Assembly: GCA_015067385.1 (NCBI GenBank)
Contig: SVMP01000005.1
Location: forward strand, 1 to 27,849
From: Oscillospiraceae bacterium
Lineage (GTDB): Bacteria > Bacillota > Clostridia > Oscillospirales > UBA644
Reading direction: 5' to 3'
DNA length: 27,849 bases
The position numbers and the translations under genes are program-made. The notes under the pieces were generated by a model. It had not been told where the DNA came from. It saw only the letters and a list, made by a program, of their open reading frames with translations, and searched no databases. Shown here one piece after another: positions 15,769 through 24,279 of this stretch. How positions within the stretch are numbered: position 1 is the first letter of the stretch; the number at the start of each line of letters is the position of its first letter.

Positions 15769-15912
15769 CCTTATTTTGCTAAAAATATATTGAACTTTTG
15801 CCTTCTGTGAAAAATTACAGAAAAAAAGGAACTTTCTGTCTGTTTTAACGTCTAATGGGTTATGAACGGTATACCAAACAACATAATCAAATTTTTACGG
15901 AGGACGACCCAC

Positions 15913-17916
15913 ATGAAAAAGAGCGTCAAAATTATGAGCATTATTCTGGCTCTTTCTGTGCTTTTCGGGATACTTTCTGCAGGCTGCAGTTTTGTTTACG
16001 ATATTGATGAAAATCCCGAAAACAATATTCCCGATCCCAAAAAAGAAAAAAGAATGATCGAAAATTCAAAGCTCGATACATTTTCAAGCGATGAGGAGCT
16101 TCTCGAATACGTCAAGGAACATTTCGAATTTTATTATTATACTGTTACCACCGACGATATGATAGTTGAAGAAGCAGTAGCTATGCCCGATTATTCAACT
16201 GCGGTAAACAACGGCTGGATCCCTGCCGACGGTGCACGTGAGGATGAATCGACCGCAGGATTATACAACGAACCCGCTTCCAATTTCGAAAGCGACAAAG
16301 ATCTGTATTCTCTTGACGAAGAAATATTTGTCGATCCCGAAAACCCGTATCCGAAAGAAGAGAGCGAGATCTCCGAAACAAATCTTGTCGATGTTAATGT
16401 CGATGAAGGCGATATTGTTAAAACAGACGGAGAATATATTTACATTCTGAGAGAAAATGAGCTTATAATCGTTTCCGCAAAAGGCGTAAATACAGAAGTC
16501 CTGTCTTATTATAAGATCTTTTCCCGTGGCGAAGGCAGCGCAAATGAGATGTACATTAAAGACGATGTTGCGATCATTGTCGGAAATACATGGCATCTCG
16601 GCTCGACCGAAAACAACTTCGGAAAGCCCGTCAACGGCGATTCTTCCGATTTTTCACTCCCTCACAGAACAAACTACACAACATTTTCCGCTGTCTATAT
16701 CATAGATATTTCCAACCGTGAAAAGCCCGTCGAATCTTCCGTGACTCTGATCGAGGGCGATCTTATCTCTTCAAGAGAAAGCAACGGCAAGATATACCTT
16801 GTTGCAAACAAGTATCTCTCTTTTTACGGTAATGATCCTGTTATTGACGATATAACACCGTATCTTTACGATGCCGAAAACGGCTTTTACAATATCCCCG
16901 CAACACAGATAGTTCGTCCTGTTTTTGAAAATGTAAATTCCAATATAATGACTGTTGCTTTCGTTGATTACAAAAACGGAGGCAAGACCGAGTCTGTATC
17001 TGTTCTCGGTTCAGGTTCCGATATCTATATGACAGCCGAAAGCCTCTATATTTTCGGAGATAACTACAATTCCACAGACGTTGCAAAATATTCTGTCGGC
17101 GACTCTCTTGAATACGTTGCTTCCGTTTCTGTTCCCGGTTATACTGCTACCGATTTTTCGTACAACGAATATAACGGAGAATTCCGTATAGCAACAACGA
17201 CAAATACCAAGATCGGAACTGAAAATAATGTTTATGTCTATAACGGTAATCTCGAAAAGATAGGTGAACTTACCGGCCTTGCACCGAGCGAAAGGATCTA
17301 TTCCGTAAGATTCAGCGGTGATGTTGCATATGTTGTAACATTCCGTCAGGTCGATCCGCTTTTCGTTATCGATATGTCGGAAGATGATCCCAAAGTTCTC
17401 GGCGAACTTAAGATCCCCGGCTTTTCCACTTATCTTCATCCTGTCGGCGACGGCTTGCTTTTAGGTATCGGCAACGAAACAAAAGACCGTGTCTATACCG
17501 ATTACAATGGCTATGAGCATGTTTCAACATATACCGCAGGTATCAAGATCTCGCTTTTTGATGTTTCCGATCCGTACTCTCCGAAAGAGATATCTGTTGC
17601 AAACATGGTCGGCGGAGAAAATGCTAATGCGGAAGCGCTCTATAATCATAAAGCATTTACTTATTCCAAGCTCGAAAACACAGGCTATTTTGCGATAGAT
17701 GCAAACGGTGCCAACGGATTCGTCTGCGTTGATGTAGACAACGGCGAGTTATCGTGCAAGCTCGTATTCCCCGAAAATGAAGGTTATTACGGCTACAACT
17801 CTTACAATTCAAGAGTTTGCTTCATTAATGGTACGCTTTATTTCTATCAGTACAACAGAATTACCGTTTTTGACAGAGAAACTTGCGAAGAAATCGCAAC
17901 TGTCACTATAAAATAA
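15913..17916 (+). CDS. Beta-propeller domain lipoprotein (COG4880/PF09826-like)
   Basis: The 667-residue protein begins with a lipoprotein signal peptide; the lipobox LSAGC places the lipidated cysteine at residue 25, so it should be anchored outside the cytoplasmic membrane. After an acidic linker, the segment TNLVDVNVDEGDIVKTDGEY and repeated blades of the type VYIIDISN, PVYV or LFDVSDPYSPKEI match the beta-propeller proteins of bacteria and archaea with distant similarity to WD40 folds. No catalytic residue pattern is recognised; the function is unknown. The ATG at 15913 is chosen because GGAGG lies 9 bases upstream and it begins the signal peptide; an ATG at 15862 would put 17 residues before it. 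It is divergent from smc, and no clear promoter was found in the 200-base gap. Confidence 0.85.
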   Translation: MKKSVKIMSIILALSVLFGILSAGCSFVYDIDENPENNIPDPKKEKRMIENSKLDTFSSDEELLEYVKEHFEFYYYTVTTDDMIVEEAVAMPDYSTAVNNGWIPADGAREDESTAGLYNEPASNFESDKDLYSLDEEIFVDPENPYPKEESEISETNLVDVNVDEGDIVKTDGEYIYILRENELIIVSAKGVNTEVLSYYKIFSRGEGSANEMYIKDDVAIIVGNTWHLGSTENNFGKPVNGDSSDFSLPHRTNYTTFSAVYIIDISNREKPVESSVTLIEGDLISSRESNGKIYLVANKYLSFYGNDPVIDDITPYLYDAENGFYNIPATQIVRPVFENVNSNIMTVAFVDYKNGGKTESVSVLGSGSDIYMTAESLYIFGDNYNSTDVAKYSVGDSLEYVASVSVPGYTATDFSYNEYNGEFRIATTTNTKIGTENNVYVYNGNLEKIGELTGLAPSERIYSVRFSGDVAYVVTFRQVDPLFVIDMSEDDPKVLGELKIPGFSTYLHPVGDGLLLGIGNETKDRVYTDYNGYEHVSTYTAGIKISLFDVSDPYSPKEISVANMVGGENANAEALYNHKAFTYSKLENTGYFAIDANGANGFVCVDVDNGELSCKLVFPENEGYYGYNSYNSRVCFINGTLYFYQYNRITVFDRETCEEIATVTIK

Positions 17917-17928
17917 CAAGTTTATCTG

Positions 17929-17958
17929 TTGACAAAATGCGGAAAAGCATGTTATAAT
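17929..17958 (+). promoter_or_regulatory. Promoter of the S11 peptidase-like gene
   Basis: TTGACA (17929-17934) and TATAAT (17953-17958) are perfect hexamers with an 18-bp spacer. They start 13 bases after the preceding stop codon and precede the ATG at 18000. No terminator was seen for the upstream gene, so some read-through is possible. Confidence 0.78.
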
Positions 17959-17999
17959 ATATTAATGATTAAATTGGGATTTTGTGTTGATATATTATT

Positions 18000-19319
18000 A
18001 TGAAAAAATTATTTTCCGCTGTTCTTGTGATAATTTTTATATTAACGGTATTTCCTCTTTCTTCCTTTGCCGACGAGGGCGATGAACAGAAAGAGGAGCC
18101 GTTTTCTGTTCAGTCTCCCGTTGCTGTCATAGTTAATGCCGACACAGGAACGGAGCTGTACGGAAAGAATGCCGATTCAACGTTTTTCTGCGGATTCTTG
18201 CCGAGAATAATGACGTGTATCATGCTTGTCGAAAGCGGTCTTGATCTTCAGACGGAGATCGTTTTAACAAAAGAAATGATGGCAAACACTCACGACAAAA
18301 GCTCTGCCGATCTTCGTTCGGGTGATAAGATCTCACTTTACGATCTTATGAAAAGCGCTATTGTTGCAAACTCGCAGGAGGCTTGTATTGCGATCGCCGT
18401 CACTCTTGCAGGCAGTGTTACCGATTTCGTTGTCGATATGAATCTCCGAGCACGCGATCTCGGAGCAGAAAACACGACCTTTACAAACGTTACCGGTCAA
18501 TACTCAACAACATCAAAGCAGGTAACGACTGCGCACGATATAGTTAAGATATGTTCTCATATTCTGACGCTCGACTACATCGAAGATATATCGAATATGC
18601 GATATACCGAAATAACCGTAAACGGACGAAACAGAAGCCTTTATACCAAAAATTTCCTTGTCGATAAAAACAGTCAGTATTATTCAAAAAAGGCTTCGGG
18701 GCTTGCTATTTCGGGTTCTAACATCTCAGGCTATTCTTTAGTCTCCATTGCTGTTGATAAAACGATGAGAATCGTTTGTTTTGCCATGAACTACGACAGT
18801 CTTTTGACACTCTATACCGAAATGGCTGAAATGATAACGTTTTCTCTTAATGAGTATTCGTACAGAACTCTTATTCAGAAAAATGCTCCGGTCCTTGAGG
18901 TCCCTGTTGTTTACGGCAAAGAAAGAGACTCGATTACCCTTGTTGCAGAAAAAACATTGACCGCATCCATGCCGTCATCCGTTCCCGATTCAAGCATTGA
19001 AAAAGAACTTGTCGTTCCCGACAGCGTCGATGCTCCGATCTCAAAAGGTACGGTTCTCGGCAGCGTAACGTATTCCTATGACGGAAGAGTTTACGGAACC
19101 ACCAATCTTATCGCTCAGACGGACATCTCTCTCGATGTCGTTGAATCGTATTCCGATGCAATAAACGAATTCTTTTCAAATAAATATCTTTTGGCAACGG
19201 TTGCAACCGTTGTGGTCGTCGTCGTGTTCTACTCTATTGTTCTTTACGTTATGAACAGAAAGAAAATGAAGAAGGAACAAAGCAAAAAACGCGACAGAAT
19301 AAATAAAATGCCTAAATAA
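18000..19319 (+). CDS. DacF/S11-type D,D-carboxypeptidase homologue lacking catalytic motifs
   Basis: The 439-residue protein has the layout of DacF-like D-alanyl-D-alanine carboxypeptidases: signal peptide (about 1-24), S11 domain (about 35-270), a PBP5 C-terminal-like domain (about 300-385), and a C-terminal membrane helix (about 396-418) with a basic tail. Family landmarks are clear: NADTGTELYGKNAD, LRSGDKISLYDLMKS, MNLRARDLGAENTTFTN and TTAHDIVKICSHIL. The three active-site motifs are not. SxxK is replaced by FLPR (66-69), SxN by VAN (122-124), and KTG by AIS (236-238). The reading frame is intact and the promoter strong, so this is probably a non-catalytic paralogue that binds peptidoglycan or a partner, not a decaying gene. 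A weak ribosome binding site precedes the ATG. A terminator follows. Confidence 0.85.
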   Translation: MKKLFSAVLVIIFILTVFPLSSFADEGDEQKEEPFSVQSPVAVIVNADTGTELYGKNADSTFFCGFLPRIMTCIMLVESGLDLQTEIVLTKEMMANTHDKSSADLRSGDKISLYDLMKSAIVANSQEACIAIAVTLAGSVTDFVVDMNLRARDLGAENTTFTNVTGQYSTTSKQVTTAHDIVKICSHILTLDYIEDISNMRYTEITVNGRNRSLYTKNFLVDKNSQYYSKKASGLAISGSNISGYSLVSIAVDKTMRIVCFAMNYDSLLTLYTEMAEMITFSLNEYSYRTLIQKNAPVLEVPVVYGKERDSITLVAEKTLTASMPSSVPDSSIEKELVVPDSVDAPISKGTVLGSVTYSYDGRVYGTTNLIAQTDISLDVVESYSDAINEFFSNKYLLATVATVVVVVVFYSIVLYVMNRKKMKKEQSKKRDRINKMPK

Positions 19320-19323
19320 TAAC

Positions 19324-19350
19324 AAGGATCGGAGCTTTGCCCCGATCCTT
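19324..19350. terminator. Bidirectional terminator after the S11-like gene
   Basis: AAGGATCGG (19324-19332) pairs with CCGATCCTT (19342-19350); after one A/C mismatch GC pairs with GC around a TTT loop. It lies between converging stop codons at 19319 and 19359. Confidence 0.85.
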
Positions 19351-19358
19351 TATTTATG

Positions 19359-19484
19359 TCAGCAACCGCAGCCGCAACCGCAATTGTCTCTTTCGCAACC
19401 GCAGTTGCCGCCGTTTGCAACAGTTACGCTGTAAACGATTACCGCAGCGATGAGAAGAGTCCAGAAAATGTTATTTCCGCACAT
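19359..19484 (-). CDS. Cys/Gly-rich single-pass membrane microprotein
   Basis: A 41-residue reading frame missed by length-based calling. It begins MCGNNIFWTLLIAAVIVYSV, where residues 6-23 form one hydrophobic helix, and ends in a Gly/Cys tail (NGGNCGCERDNCGCGCGC is residues 24-41). It has seven cysteines: 2, 28, 30, 35, 37, 39 and 41. Support for a real gene: an ATG with GGAGG 9 bases upstream, an intact frame, a good promoter and a terminator just after the TGA stop. The CxC pairs suggest metal or thiol chemistry on one membrane face. Small Gly-rich membrane peptides of the YjcZ kind occur in spore-formers, but I cannot assign this to that family. Function unknown. Confidence 0.8.
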   Translation of the reverse strand: MCGNNIFWTLLIAAVIVYSVTVANGGNCGCERDNCGCGCGC

Positions 19485-19537
19485 TATACGTTACCTCCGT
19501 ATTTTTTTTACAAATTTCAACTTCCTTCATTTTCTTT

Positions 19538-19592
19538 TGTGACTTTTTTCATGTCACACTAACATTATATGACAATCTTCTCCGAGTGTGAA
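19538..19592 (-). promoter_or_regulatory. Promoter and operator-like palindrome of the microprotein gene
   Basis: On the minus strand TTCACA (19587-19592) and TATAAT (19564-19569) are 17 bp apart. Just after the predicted start near 19557 lies TGTGAC-N9-GTCACA (19538-19543 and 19553-19558), a perfect 6-bp inverted repeat. At about +1 to +20 it is well placed for a repressor, or could form a leader hairpin. A leader of about 73 bases then runs to the ATG. Confidence 0.6.
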
Positions 19593-19613
19593 TAAAAAAC
19601 GCTTCAGATTTTA

Positions 19614-19828
19614 GCGTGATACTCTTAACGAGGTATCACGCAACTCTATTCGCCTCGGCGAGTGATATTGCGGCAACGGTTACGTTGCAAATGCAGTGAT
19701 ATTGGGCTAACGCCGAGTGGTATTCGCTTTGCGAGTTTAGTCGCGAATAGAATATCACTAAGACCAACGGTCTTAATATCACTTTTGCGAAGCGAAAATA
19801 TCATGCTGACGAATGTCGGCATATCACT
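19614..19828. repeat. Inverted array of AGTGATATT/hairpin repeats
   Basis: The gap of about 490 bases between 19485 and 19971 has no larger gene. Its core is a patterned repeat. AGTGATATT or a one-base variant occurs on the plus strand at 19661, 19695 and 19716, and as its reverse complement, exact or degenerate, at 19751, 19775, 19797 and 19820. The two sets mirror each other about 19737. Between copies lie short hairpins such as GCAACG-GTTA-CGTTGC, GGC-TAAC-GCC, AAGACC-AAC-GGTCTT and ATGCTGAC-GAAT-GTCGGCAT. A further hairpin, GCGTGATAC...GTATCACGC (19614-19641), opens the array. The whole looks like a composite intergenic palindromic repeat or a non-autonomous element. No coding capacity is credible. 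Confidence 0.75.
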
Positions 19829-19836
19829 TATAGAAA

Positions 19837-19878
19837 AACAGAGAGAACATTTCGGTTGCCCGATTTGCTCTCTCTGTT
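19837..19878 (-). terminator. Terminator of the amidase lipoprotein transcript
   Basis: AACAGAGAG (19837-19845) pairs with CTCTCTGTT (19870-19878), with an inner TCGG/CCGA hairpin. On the minus strand the stem ends in a run of five Ts. It lies about 95 bases beyond the amidase stop codon. Confidence 0.75.
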
Positions 19879-19971
19879 GTTGTTAGTGGTTTTGAGCTAC
19901 TGCACTTGATGGTTCTTAACAGAAACGAGTATAATCACAAGTTCTCCGATAAGAACAACACCGTTTTATAT

Positions 19972-22900
19972 TTAGCCTTGCTGTCTGAAATATTCCACGA
20001 TGCCGTCAACTATCGCGTCTGCGGCTTTTTCCATGTTTGATTTATCTGTAAACCATTCATAGTCGTAGATATTACTCAAAAATGCTGTTTCAAAAAGAAT
20101 CGAGGGGAAGTCGGGGAACATCGAAACCTTGTAATATCCTATTTTATAGGAATTTTTCTTCAGTCCCGTGCCTTCTGTAAATTTATCGAGCATTACCTTC
20201 GAAAGAAGCTTTGAACTCGTGTAGGAGTAATACGTTACCGTACCGCTGCTGTTTAACGGATTGGACGTTTCTCCGACATAGTTAAAGTGAATAGAAACGT
20301 TTATATCCGGCTTCCATGCTCTGTACTCAAGAATGAGCGGATCGAGGTCTTTTTCAAGCTCTCTGTGATGCGTCAGATAAACGGTTGCGCCCAGCTTTAA
20401 AAGTCTGTCTTCAACAAGTCTTGAAAGCTCGTAGTTCCAATCTGCTTCCGTCCATTTAACGTATCCCCAAGGTCCGATCGCACCGCCGTTAAGGCTGTGA
20501 CCGGGGTCAATGGATATCCTGATACCGTAAAGCGGGTACTGATCGTTTTCGTACAGTGATACGGGGTTCTTGAAGCTGATGATAAGCAAGCCGTTCGAAA
20601 GCGATGTCGAATATCCGAAGATATGCATTTCTTTTTTGTACGTCAGCGTTATCTTTGCAGTCGTTGAATCAACCCTTGAAACCGAGGCATCCTTGAAGAG
20701 CGGGTTTTCGGGCAGATAGAAGTCTGCGGGAAGGGCAGAGAGGTTGTAAAGCGTTATCTCTGCTTTATTGTCGTACATCCATACGGTGTTCATTGTTTTT
20801 CCGTCGGTCGGTATAACAATATTCGTGTATTTGCCGTCAGCGCTCTGAAGAACATCGATCCTGCCGATCGCAGAGTATGTTATGGTTGTGTTCTCAACAC
20901 GTTTTATATTGGAATTTACAGTATAATATCCGCTTGAGAGAAGAGTGTTGCCGTCAAATTTCGAAACAACTGTATCGTGCGCGCCTATCGTTGCATAGAG
21001 ATATTCTTCCCCGGTGACCTGAAGGTCGGGTTTTAACTGCGCAGGGAAGTCGCCGACAAATTCAACAACGTAAGATGACGGATCGTTGATTATTTCAACA
21101 ACGTTTTCGCCTTGATAGCGTACTGTTTCGTAACCGTCTTTTTCTATTACAAATATCGGGTTGCCCAAAACAGCGTTGCCTGTTATTTCGGGAAGTACAA
21201 GACTGCCTTCATACCATGCACGCTTGAAGGTTCCGTCTTTTGAATCTTCCGTGTATGATTTAAGATCAACAGTGTAATCTCCAACGATTACGTAGACCTT
21301 TGCTCCTGCCGTTGCCTGACATGAAAAACCTATTTTGGTGCCTGATTTTTCCGCACGGTCATTTTTCGGAGCGCATGTTCCGGAAACAAATCCGAAGGAT
21401 GACATCGTAGTCGGTGATACATATTCCTTGCTCTTTGTTATGAGATATTCTACAGTCTTGCCCTTGTGCTCTATTGTATAGTAGTTAGCACCGACATTGG
21501 GCACGCTTACTCTGTGTGTGAAATATCCTTTCGGAGAGCGTGTCGTTACCTCTTCGCCCTCAATTATCAAGGGATAGTTCGGATCCGAAACGCCCATGAT
21601 GAATGTTTGCGAGGTCGTGTTTTCAACCGTGAGTTTTTCATATGCCAAAACAAGCGTATCGGTTGCCGCAAGAACAGAAGTGTCCTTGTTTAAGAAAAAT
21701 GTTTTTACAGTGTCCTGAACGCCTGCAAGATTCTTCTTTACGTCTTTGTATGAGAAGAATACCGAGCCTGCAACGTTCTGCTTTGTTTTCAGATAATTAA
21801 GCTGATTCTGTATTTCGGCAGGTGTCATATATGCCTTTGCTTCATTGCCTTTATATGCCGCAATGCCTATATACAGTTTAACATCTGTCGGAGAAACAAG
21901 CTCGTCCCACCAATCAACGATCGGCTTGAAAGGCGCTGTTGAATGACCGATCTCCCAATATATCTGAGGACAGATATAGTCGATCCATTCGTTAACGACC
22001 CATTTTCTCGTATCGGCATAAACCTGATAATAAGACTCTACAGAGCTCTTTATCTCGGTTCCGAGGGGGTTGTTTGTTTTTAACGCCCAAACACCGCTCG
22101 GGCTGATGCCGAATGCAAGATTCGGTTTGACTGCCTTGATGGCTGCAGCTGTTTGCTGAATAAGCTTGTCGTTGTTTTCTCTTCGCCAATCCGAAACAGA
22201 CTGACCTTCTGATTTATATTTCTGATACTGCGCATCGTCTGCAAATTTCGATGCGTTTTCATAAGGATAGAAATAGTCGTCGAAATGAATACCGTCAACA
22301 TTATAATTGTTTACGATCTCCATAATGCCGTCAACAATAAGCTGACGTACTTCGGGAATACCGGGATTGTAGTACGATGCTCCGTCCGTGTGCTTGACTA
22401 CCCATTCAGGATGAAGCCTTGCGGGGTTCGTTTCCGCCAAAAGCTCAAGCTTATGTCCGCCTGAACCTTTTTGCATGATGCGGTAGGGGTTGATCCATGC
22501 GTGAAGCTCGATGCCCTTTGAATGCGCCGCTGTGATGAAATATTCAAGACAGTCCAGGGGAAGAGGATCGCCTTGTTTTGCAACGACAGCGTCGGATGAG
22601 GGGAATATCTTGGAATTATATATCGCATCGCTCTTGGGACGTACCTGAAGGAAGATCGCGTTAAAGCCCCATGCCTTAGCATTGTTTACGATAGTATCTA
22701 TCTCCGCACGAAGCTCAGAGGCTGAAAGCCCCGATTTCGACGGGAAATCGATGTTTGAAACTGTTGCTACCCAAATACCCTTCAGATCATCGGATGCTGC
22801 GCCTATCGTTATTTCCGATGATTGATCGTTATCGGGAACGATTGGCTGAGGAGCTTGCTGACTTTCCACGGTTGCGGTAAATGTTGCCGTGTGGCCTCCG

Positions 22901-24249
22901 TCCTGTGTTTTAACGGTTATCACGGCGTTGCCGGATGAGAGGGCGGTGACCTTACCGTTTTCATCAACCGAAACTATATACGGTGCGGAAGATTCGAATG
23001 TTACGTTTTTATTTGCCGCCGTTGACGGTAAAACATTCCAGGAAAGAGTTAAAGAGTCTCCGACCTTCGCAAAAGTATATTTCTCGGGGGTGACAGTAAT
23101 TCCCGTAACCGCAACGTTCTTCGGAATATCGACCGTGACGTTGAACTCACCGCTTACACCGCCGTTGATCGCGGTAATGAGTATTATCGCCGTACCGTTA
23201 TCAACAGCCGTTATTTTGCCGTTTTCGTCAACAGTTGCAACGTTGGGATTCGTTGAACTGAAAATGACCTGTTTATTGGTTGCATTTTTAGGCGATATCG
23301 AGTAATTTAAAGTGTATGTTTTGCCTTTTTCATCGAACGTTACAGAGCTTTCGTCAAGGCTTACCTGCTCGACGGGAATATCAACGTCAACCGTTATTTT
23401 ACATATAGCTTGTTTTTTACGGTTGTCCGCAACAGCGTAGATCGTTGCCGTACCGTTTGATTTCGGGGTTACAACGCCCGTAGCGCCGTCAACGGTTGCA
23501 ACAGATCTGTCCGAGCTTGACCATGTGAGACCTCGTTCGGTCGTGTCTGCAGGCTCCCAAACAGGTGTAAGAACTATGTTTTCATCAAAAGTCGTGAATG
23601 TGTATTCTGAAATATCAAAGTTTACGTCCTGCATCGGAACATTTGTGTCAACATTGACCGTTACTGCGCAGGAAGCGTGATAATCTCCGTGAATGGTCCT
23701 TGCCGTAATGACCGTTGTTCCGTTTGCAATTGAAACGACCATGCCGTTGCTGTCAACGGTTGCTATCGATGGATTCGATGACGACCATAAAACATCCGGT
23801 TCGGTTGCATCTGACGGAAAGACGTTGCAGACAAGGTTCAATGTGTCTCCGAAAGCAAGGAATTCGTGTGTTTGCTGTGTTATTTCTACACCGGTAACTT
23901 CAATGTAGGTTTTAACTGCTATTTTACATGTCGCAAGAGCCGTACCGTCTTCGGACCGCGCATATATATATGCTTCTCCGTCGTTTACTGCGGTTACAAG
24001 ACCGAACTGTGTTACGGCTGCAACCTTATCGTTGGATGATGACCAAAGAAGCTTGCGGTTCGTTGCGTCGTCCGGTTTTATGACAGCGGCAAGCTGGTAG
24101 GTCTGACCGAGTTCCGAAAATGTGTGTTCTGTTTTCAGAAATTCGACAGCCGAGACCGCTACCGTCTGCTCAAAGAAACTGCAGGCGGTAAATGAAAATA
24201 ACAGAAATAACATAGTCAAAAAAAGCAGGGTTAGACTTCTTTTGTTCAT
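19972..24249 (-). CDS. Large lipoprotein: five BIG2 Ig-like domains, GHL10 domain, amidase_3 domain
   Basis: The 1425-residue protein has a lipoprotein signal peptide with Cys23 in FSFTAC. Residues 30-462 hold five bacterial Ig-like group 2 repeats of about 86 residues, each with a motif like WSSSNPSIATVD and NGTAxI. Residues 490-800 match the GHL10 (DUF187) glycoside-hydrolase-like family: GIWVATVSNIDFPS, FNAIFLQVRP, HAWINPYR, VDGIHFDDYFYPY and WIDYICPQIYW. A beta-rich linker of about 400 residues follows. Residues 1243-1425 form an N-acetylmuramoyl-L-alanine amidase (amidase_3) with zinc ligands His1251, Glu1268 and His1321 and catalytic Glu1387. It probably remodels peptidoglycan at the surface. 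It starts at ATG with GGAG 7 bases upstream, 30 bases after the F420-ligase-like gene, and is probably co-transcribed with it. Confidence 0.92.
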   Translation of the reverse strand: MNKRSLTLLFLTMLFLLFSFTACSFFEQTVAVSAVEFLKTEHTFSELGQTYQLAAVIKPDDATNRKLLWSSSNDKVAAVTQFGLVTAVNDGEAYIYARSEDGTALATCKIAVKTYIEVTGVEITQQTHEFLAFGDTLNLVCNVFPSDATEPDVLWSSSNPSIATVDSNGMVVSIANGTTVITARTIHGDYHASCAVTVNVDTNVPMQDVNFDISEYTFTTFDENIVLTPVWEPADTTERGLTWSSSDRSVATVDGATGVVTPKSNGTATIYAVADNRKKQAICKITVDVDIPVEQVSLDESSVTFDEKGKTYTLNYSISPKNATNKQVIFSSTNPNVATVDENGKITAVDNGTAIILITAINGGVSGEFNVTVDIPKNVAVTGITVTPEKYTFAKVGDSLTLSWNVLPSTAANKNVTFESSAPYIVSVDENGKVTALSSGNAVITVKTQDGGHTATFTATVESQQAPQPIVPDNDQSSEITIGAASDDLKGIWVATVSNIDFPSKSGLSASELRAEIDTIVNNAKAWGFNAIFLQVRPKSDAIYNSKIFPSSDAVVAKQGDPLPLDCLEYFITAAHSKGIELHAWINPYRIMQKGSGGHKLELLAETNPARLHPEWVVKHTDGASYYNPGIPEVRQLIVDGIMEIVNNYNVDGIHFDDYFYPYENASKFADDAQYQKYKSEGQSVSDWRRENNDKLIQQTAAAIKAVKPNLAFGISPSGVWALKTNNPLGTEIKSSVESYYQVYADTRKWVVNEWIDYICPQIYWEIGHSTAPFKPIVDWWDELVSPTDVKLYIGIAAYKGNEAKAYMTPAEIQNQLNYLKTKQNVAGSVFFSYKDVKKNLAGVQDTVKTFFLNKDTSVLAATDTLVLAYEKLTVENTTSQTFIMGVSDPNYPLIIEGEEVTTRSPKGYFTHRVSVPNVGANYYTIEHKGKTVEYLITKSKEYVSPTTMSSFGFVSGTCAPKNDRAEKSGTKIGFSCQATAGAKVYVIVGDYTVDLKSYTEDSKDGTFKRAWYEGSLVLPEITGNAVLGNPIFVIEKDGYETVRYQGENVVEIINDPSSYVVEFVGDFPAQLKPDLQVTGEEYLYATIGAHDTVVSKFDGNTLLSSGYYTVNSNIKRVENTTITYSAIGRIDVLQSADGKYTNIVIPTDGKTMNTVWMYDNKAEITLYNLSALPADFYLPENPLFKDASVSRVDSTTAKITLTYKKEMHIFGYSTSLSNGLLIISFKNPVSLYENDQYPLYGIRISIDPGHSLNGGAIGPWGYVKWTEADWNYELSRLVEDRLLKLGATVYLTHHRELEKDLDPLILEYRAWKPDINVSIHFNYVGETSNPLNSSGTVTYYSYTSSKLLSKVMLDKFTEGTGLKKNSYKIGYYKVSMFPDFPSILFETAFLSNIYDYEWFTDKSNMEKAADAIVDGIVEYFRQQG

Positions 24250-24279
24250 TTGAATTCTCCGTTTATTATAATTGGGGGA

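Noticed and set aside
15705..15912. Riboswitch or leader structure in the smc/lipoprotein divergent gap
   Set aside because: Only a short CTGT/ACAG dyad is visible; no conserved riboswitch core or terminator-antiterminator pair was found.
19614..19828. Possible CRISPR array
   Set aside because: The repeated unit is only 9 bp, copies change orientation in the middle, spacings vary from about 20 to 35 bases and are themselves hairpins, and no cas gene is near.
19662..19886. Open reading frame of 74 codons on the plus strand through the repeat array
   Set aside because: It runs through hairpins and a terminator, has no ribosome binding site and no family resemblance.
19906..19935. TTGATG-N18-TATAAT promoter-like sequence on the plus strand
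   Set aside because: It points into the 3' end of the amidase gene with nothing to transcribe; a single -10 match in AT-rich DNA is expected by chance.
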